Shown: one piece after another, positions 60,732 through 64,000 of the stretch
Layout of the letters: every line of letters starts with the position of its first letter
Position numbering within the stretch: position 1 is the first letter of the stretch
Assembly (NCBI RefSeq): GCF_014656055.1
Contig: NZ_BNBR01000003.1
Coordinates: 804,482-868,481 of the forward strand
Direction: 5' to 3'
Length of the DNA stretch: 64,000 bases
Origin: Streptomyces griseosporeus
GTDB lineage: Bacteria > Actinomycetota > Actinomycetes > Streptomycetales > Streptomycetaceae
Notes under the pieces: model-generated
What the model saw: the letters and a program-made list of their open reading frames with translations, nothing else
Told to the model about the DNA's origin: nothing
Databases searched by the model: none
Made by a program: the position numbers and the translations under genes

Positions 60732-62210
60732 TTACACGAAGATGCTCAACACGGCGGCCACCGCGAACCCGGCCACCGACAGCACGCTCTCCAGCACCGT
60801 CCAGGTCCTCAGGGTGTCCCGCTCACTGATGCCGAAGTACTTGGCGACCATCCAGAAGCCGCCGTCGTTGACGTGGGAGGCGAAGATGGACCCGGCCGAG
60901 ATCGCCATGATGACCAACGCCGTGAAGCCCTGCGAGTGGTGGCCCCCGTCGAGCAGCGGCGCCACGATGCCGGCCGTGGTGACGATCGCGACCGTCGCCG
61001 AGCCCTGGGCGACCCGCAGCACGAGCGAGATCAGATACGCCAGCACGATCACCGGCAGCCCGACGTCGTGGAACGTGTCCGAGAGGGCCTGCGCGACCCC
61101 GCTCGCCTTCAGTACGGCGCCGAAGACCCCGCCCGCGCCGACGACCAGCAGGATGTTGCCGATCGGCTTCAGGGACGCGGTGGACACCGTCTCCAGCGAC
61201 TTGCGGGACCAGCCGCGCCGGATGCCCAGCAGGTAGTAGGCGAGCAGCAGGGCGAGGGTGAGGGCGACGAAGGGGTGCCCGAAGAACTCGATGACCGAGC
61301 GGCCCGTGGAGGGGTCGAGGGCGATCGAGGAGAAGGTGGCGGCGAGGATCAGGACGAGGGGCGTGCCGATGATGCCGAGGACGGTGCCCAGCGGGACGGG
61401 TGCCTCGCGCGGTTCCGTGCCGGAGGCGCGCTGCTCGGCGAGGACGGCGCGCCTGGCGTCCTCGGCCGCCTCCACCATGTCCTGCGGTACGGCGACGAAG
61501 ACGCGGCGCCCGATCCAGGCGGCGTAGGCCCAGGCGGCCAGCACGGCGGGGATGCCGCAGACGACGCCCATGAGGATGACCCAGCCGAGGTCGACGTGGA
61601 GGAGCCCGGCGGCGGCCACGGGGCCGGGGTGCGGGGGCAGGAAGGCGTGGGTCATGGACAGACCCGCGAGGAGGGGCAGGCAGTACAGCAGGATCGATTT
61701 GCCGCTGCGCTTGGCGGCGGCGTAGACGATCGGCGCGAGGACGAAGATGCCGACGTCGAAGAAGACCGGGATGCCGAAGATCAGGCCGGTCAGGCCCATG
61801 GCGAGCGGGGCGCGGCGCTCGCCGAAGAGACCGAGCAGCCGGGAGGCCAGCACCTCGGCGCCGCCGCTGACTTCGAGGACCGCGCCGAGCATGGTGCCCA
61901 GGCCGATGATGACGGCGACGTGGCCGAGGATGCCGCCCATGCCGGACTCGATGGTGGAGACGGCGTCGGAGCGCTGCACGGTGCCGAAGAGTTCGGTGAC
62001 CGACAGGCCGGCCAGCAGGCCGACGGCTATGGAGACGGTGAGGAGCGCGACGAACGGCTGGAGCCTGACCTTGATGATCAGGAAGAGCAGGAGGGCGATG
62101 CCGACGGCGGCGACGGTGAGCAGTCCGGCCGTACCGTCGACGAGGAGGAGCAGTCCGCCGGTGTGAGGTGGGGCCTCGGCGGGCGCGGAGGCGGTGAGCG
62201 GGAAGGACAT
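60732..62210 (-). CDS. gntP: GntP-family gluconate:H+ symporter
   Basis: 492 residues, about 12-14 membrane helices. GntP family pattern: IIKVRLQPFVALLTVSIAVGL near the N-terminus, FGIPVFFDVGIFVLAPIVYAAA, HAFLPPHPGPVAAAG and the C-terminal HVNDGGFWMVAKYF. Takes up gluconate or related sugar acids. The ATG at 62210 is chosen because upstream codons are Pro/Arg-rich and lack a ribosome-binding site. Reads with RidA, IclR and a sugar-acid-type kinase in one direction. Confidence 0.93.
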   Translation of the reverse strand: MSFPLTASAPAEAPPHTGGLLLLVDGTAGLLTVAAVGIALLLFLIIKVRLQPFVALLTVSIAVGLLAGLSVTELFGTVQRSDAVSTIESGMGGILGHVAVIIGLGTMLGAVLEVSGGAEVLASRLLGLFGERRAPLAMGLTGLIFGIPVFFDVGIFVLAPIVYAAAKRSGKSILLYCLPLLAGLSMTHAFLPPHPGPVAAAGLLHVDLGWVILMGVVCGIPAVLAAWAYAAWIGRRVFVAVPQDMVEAAEDARRAVLAEQRASGTEPREAPVPLGTVLGIIGTPLVLILAATFSSIALDPSTGRSVIEFFGHPFVALTLALLLAYYLLGIRRGWSRKSLETVSTASLKPIGNILLVVGAGGVFGAVLKASGVAQALSDTFHDVGLPVIVLAYLISLVLRVAQGSATVAIVTTAGIVAPLLDGGHHSQGFTALVIMAISAGSIFASHVNDGGFWMVAKYFGISERDTLRTWTVLESVLSVAGFAVAAVLSIFV

Positions 62211-62354
62211 ACGGGGGTCCTCTGCGTGAAGGGGGAGGAAGGGGGTAAGTGCATGCGGCTTTCGGGCAGGGGGTATCGCGGCGCGTCGCCCCGGGCGAGG
62301 GGGCACCGAACCGGCGTACGGTGTGCGGGAGTTACGAGGGGAGCGGGAGCGGGC

Positions 62355-62765
62355 TCAGCCGAGGACGGCGAGCGCGTCGATCTCGATGAGGAGTCCGGCC
62401 GGGAGGCCGACGTAGACCGTCGTGCGCGCGGCGGGGGGCTGGGTGAGGCCCTGCTCCTCGAAGTAGGCGTTGTAGATCTCGTTCATCTCGGCGAAGTGGG
62501 CGGTGTCCGTGAGGTAGACGCGGATCATCATCACGTCGTCCCAGCCGGCGCCGCCCTCCTCCAGGATCGCCTTGACGTTGGCGAGGGTCTGGAGGGTCTG
62601 CTCGCGCAGGGTGGGTCCGGCCGGTGTCGGGGGCTTGCCGTCCTCGGCGGGCAGGAAGCCGACCTGGCCGGCGACCTGGAGGATGTTGCCTTTCTTCACG
62701 CCGTGGGAGAACTTCGCGGGCGGGGTGGTGTGGGTCTTGGGGGTGAGGGCGATCTTGTCGGTCAT
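62355..62765 (-). CDS. RidA-family (YjgF/Rid) deaminase
   Basis: 136 residues, trimeric Rid fold; the key Arg is in PAARTTVYVGLPAG and the end LLIEIDALAVLG is the usual closing strand. Hydrolyses reactive enamine/imine products of PLP enzymes. Start at ATG 62765, overlapping the IclR stop (ATGA), so coupled. In this sugar-acid operon it may deal with an imine intermediate, but that is inference. Confidence 0.92.
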   Translation of the reverse strand: MTDKIALTPKTHTTPPAKFSHGVKKGNILQVAGQVGFLPAEDGKPPTPAGPTLREQTLQTLANVKAILEEGGAGWDDVMMIRVYLTDTAHFAEMNEIYNAYFEEQGLTQPPAARTTVYVGLPAGLLIEIDALAVLG

Positions 62766-63523
62766 ACGGTGTCCTTCACTGGGGTTCTGCCGGAGTACTC
62801 GCCGCTGATCGCGTCCGCCGTGCGGCGCACCAGCGGGAGCAGGGTGAGGAGTTCCTCGGCGGAGACGACGACGTTGGGCGCAGACACCGACATCGCGGCG
62901 ACGACGCGGCCGTCGGCGCCGCGGACGGGGGCGGCGACGCAGTTGATGGACTCCTCGTGGCCGCCGAGGTCGGCGGCCCAGCCCTGTTCGCGGACGGTCG
63001 CCAGCTCCTTGAGGAAGGCGGCGGCGTTCGGCGTCGAACGGGACGTGTACATGGGGTAGTCGAGCTTCTCCGCGAGGGCGCGGCGCTCGGCTTCGGGGAG
63101 GTCGGCGAGGAGGAGCTTGGCGACGGCGGCGACCGTGATGGCGACCGGTTTGCCGATCCGGGAGTACATGCGGACCGGGTAGCGGCTGTCGACCTTGTCG
63201 ATGTAGAGGACCTCGCCCTCCTCGTGGACGGCGAGGTGGACGGTGTGGCCGCAGCTCTCGTTGAGGCGTACGAGGTGAGGGTGGGCGATCTCGCGGATGT
63301 CCAGGTTCTCCATCGCCTCCTGGGCGAGGGCGAAGAGGCGGGCGCCGAGGCGGTAGCGCTGGTCGGACTGGCGGTAGACCAGGCCGTGCTCGTGGAGGGT
63401 GCGCAGGAGGCGCAGAGCCGTGGATTTGTGCACGCCGAGGCGGTCGGCGACCTGTCCGAGGTCGGCGGGGCCCTCGGCGAGCAGTGGCAGGATGCTCAGG
63501 GCGCGGTCGACGGTCTGGCTCAT
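62762..63523 (-). CDS. IclR-family transcriptional regulator
   Basis: 253 residues. N-terminal winged HTH (about 4-60: VDRALSILPLLAEGPADLGQVADRLGVHKSTALRLLRTL) and an IclR effector domain (about 75-250, with GHTVHLAVHEEGEVLYIDKVDS and GWAADLGGHEESINCVAAPV). Start at ATG 63523, overlapping the kinase stop (ATGA). Local regulator of the kinase-iclR-ridA-gntP operon, presumably responding to a sugar acid. Confidence 0.94.
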   Translation of the reverse strand: MSQTVDRALSILPLLAEGPADLGQVADRLGVHKSTALRLLRTLHEHGLVYRQSDQRYRLGARLFALAQEAMENLDIREIAHPHLVRLNESCGHTVHLAVHEEGEVLYIDKVDSRYPVRMYSRIGKPVAITVAAVAKLLLADLPEAERRALAEKLDYPMYTSRSTPNAAAFLKELATVREQGWAADLGGHEESINCVAAPVRGADGRVVAAMSVSAPNVVVSAEELLTLLPLVRRTADAISGEYSGRTPVKDTV

Positions 63524-64000
63524 GGGGTGCGTACCTCCTCCTCGGCCTCGGCCCGGGTCCAGCCGGGGCCGAGTCGAAGTGTCCCCCATGCCCTGTCGTC
63601 GAGGGCGGCGAGACGGTCGGCGTGGCCGGGGGCGGGGGGTGCGGTGAGGTCGGCGGGGGTGGTGAGGGCGGCGGCGGCCCAGAGGTGGCCGTGGCGGAGC
63701 CGGGCTGGGGCGGGCAGGTCGCGGAGGGTGGCATGCAGGAACCCGGCGGCGAAGGCGTCGCCGGCGCCGGTCGTGGCCACGACGTCGACGTGGGGTGCGG
63801 CGACGAAGGTGACCGGCCCGCAGCCACGTCGGAACAGCGTCGCCCCCCGCTCCCCGTCCTTCACCACCAGCGTCTCGGGTTCCGGCAGCAGCCCCCGCAC
63901 CGCCTCCGCGCCGCCCGCCACCCCCCAGGCCTCCCGTGCCTCGTCCGCCCCCACGAACACGAGGTCCGCCCGGCGGGCCAGGTCCAGCAGGATCTCCGCG
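63520..64000 (-). CDS. PfkB-family carbohydrate kinase, start outside window
   Basis: The visible 160 residues are the C-terminal part; the frame stays open to the window end. The second PfkB signature is VVATTGAGDAFAAGFLHATL, with catalytic Asp in GAGD and the anion-hole glycines. VFVGADEAREAW fits the middle of a 2-keto-3-deoxygluconate-type kinase, which would suit the neighbouring gluconate permease; ribokinase-type alternatives cannot be excluded from this part. Confidence 0.88.
   Translation of the reverse strand, partial: AEILLDLARRADLVFVGADEAREAWGVAGGAEAVRGLLPEPETLVVKDGERGATLFRRGCGPVTFVAAPHVDVVATTGAGDAFAAGFLHATLRDLPAPARLRHGHLWAAAALTTPADLTAPPAPGHADRLAALDDRAWGTLRLGPGWTRAEAEEEVRTP

Overview
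The window is a stretch of actinobacterial chromosome, almost certainly Streptomyces. The DNA is very GC-rich with strong third-position GC bias. GTG starts and 1- to 4-base stop/start overlaps are common. Gene content and order (fumC, SpoIIE-type phosphatase, bifunctional PBP, oxyR/ahpCD, phoH, uppS, SigE-family sigma factor, Tad pilus genes, GntP/RidA/IclR/kinase) is typical of that genus. The non-coding gap at 12.2-12.7 kb carries interspersed repeats that I recognise from many Streptomyces genomes. No rRNA, tRNA, CRISPR array, transposase or phage integrase was seen.

Layout. 0-7 kb: fumC (5' end outside the window), a DUF402 protein, a GAF/PP2C/anti-sigma-type phosphatase and a bifunctional penicillin-binding protein. 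7-12.2 kb: an SPFH protein with a ribbon-helix-helix partner behind a perfect palindrome, then a PadR/ABC-transporter operon. 12.7-15 kb: oxyR divergent from ahpC-ahpD, with an OxyR-type site between them. 15-23 kb: housekeeping genes (AI-2E exporter family, secreted lysozyme-like transglycosylase, PhoH, undecaprenyl-diphosphate synthase, methyltransferase, DinB, LLM oxidoreductase).

23-30 kb is a leftward accessory cassette related to type VII (ESX) secretion: a mycosin protease, a long Pro/Gly-repeat protein, three WXG/EspA-like proteins and a lipoprotein. None of the Ecc machinery is in the window. Part of the cassette has visibly lower GC than its surroundings. 30-34 kb holds small genes (DUF192, TetR plus metallo-hydrolase, two exported proteins including an OmpA domain). 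33.8-42.2 kb is a complete-looking Tad/Flp pilus locus on the minus strand (CpaB, CpaE/TadZ, TadA, TadB, TadC, Flp pilin, three TadE/G-like proteins) without a prepilin peptidase. It contains two unusual minisatellites, one of which multiplies the tadC start region.

42.5-46 kb: a GH18 chitinase with two DasR-type boxes, a DUF4232 lipoprotein and a serine hydrolase. 46-53.8 kb is a four-gene polymorphic-toxin operon: an SseB-like protein, an ESX-like protein, a 1591-residue WXG/RHS toxin with a replaceable-looking C-terminus, and a small putative immunity protein. A DUF1266 protein follows. 53.8-64 kb: a frameshifted ATPase relic, two paralogous acidic or Q-rich proteins, a sigma/anti-sigma-like pair, an atypical Nramp-like transporter, a VOC protein, an M14 carboxypeptidase, and a GntP-RidA-IclR-sugar kinase operon cut by the window end.

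All coordinates of motifs, repeats and hairpins were read by eye. Family names rest on recognised motifs, not on searches.
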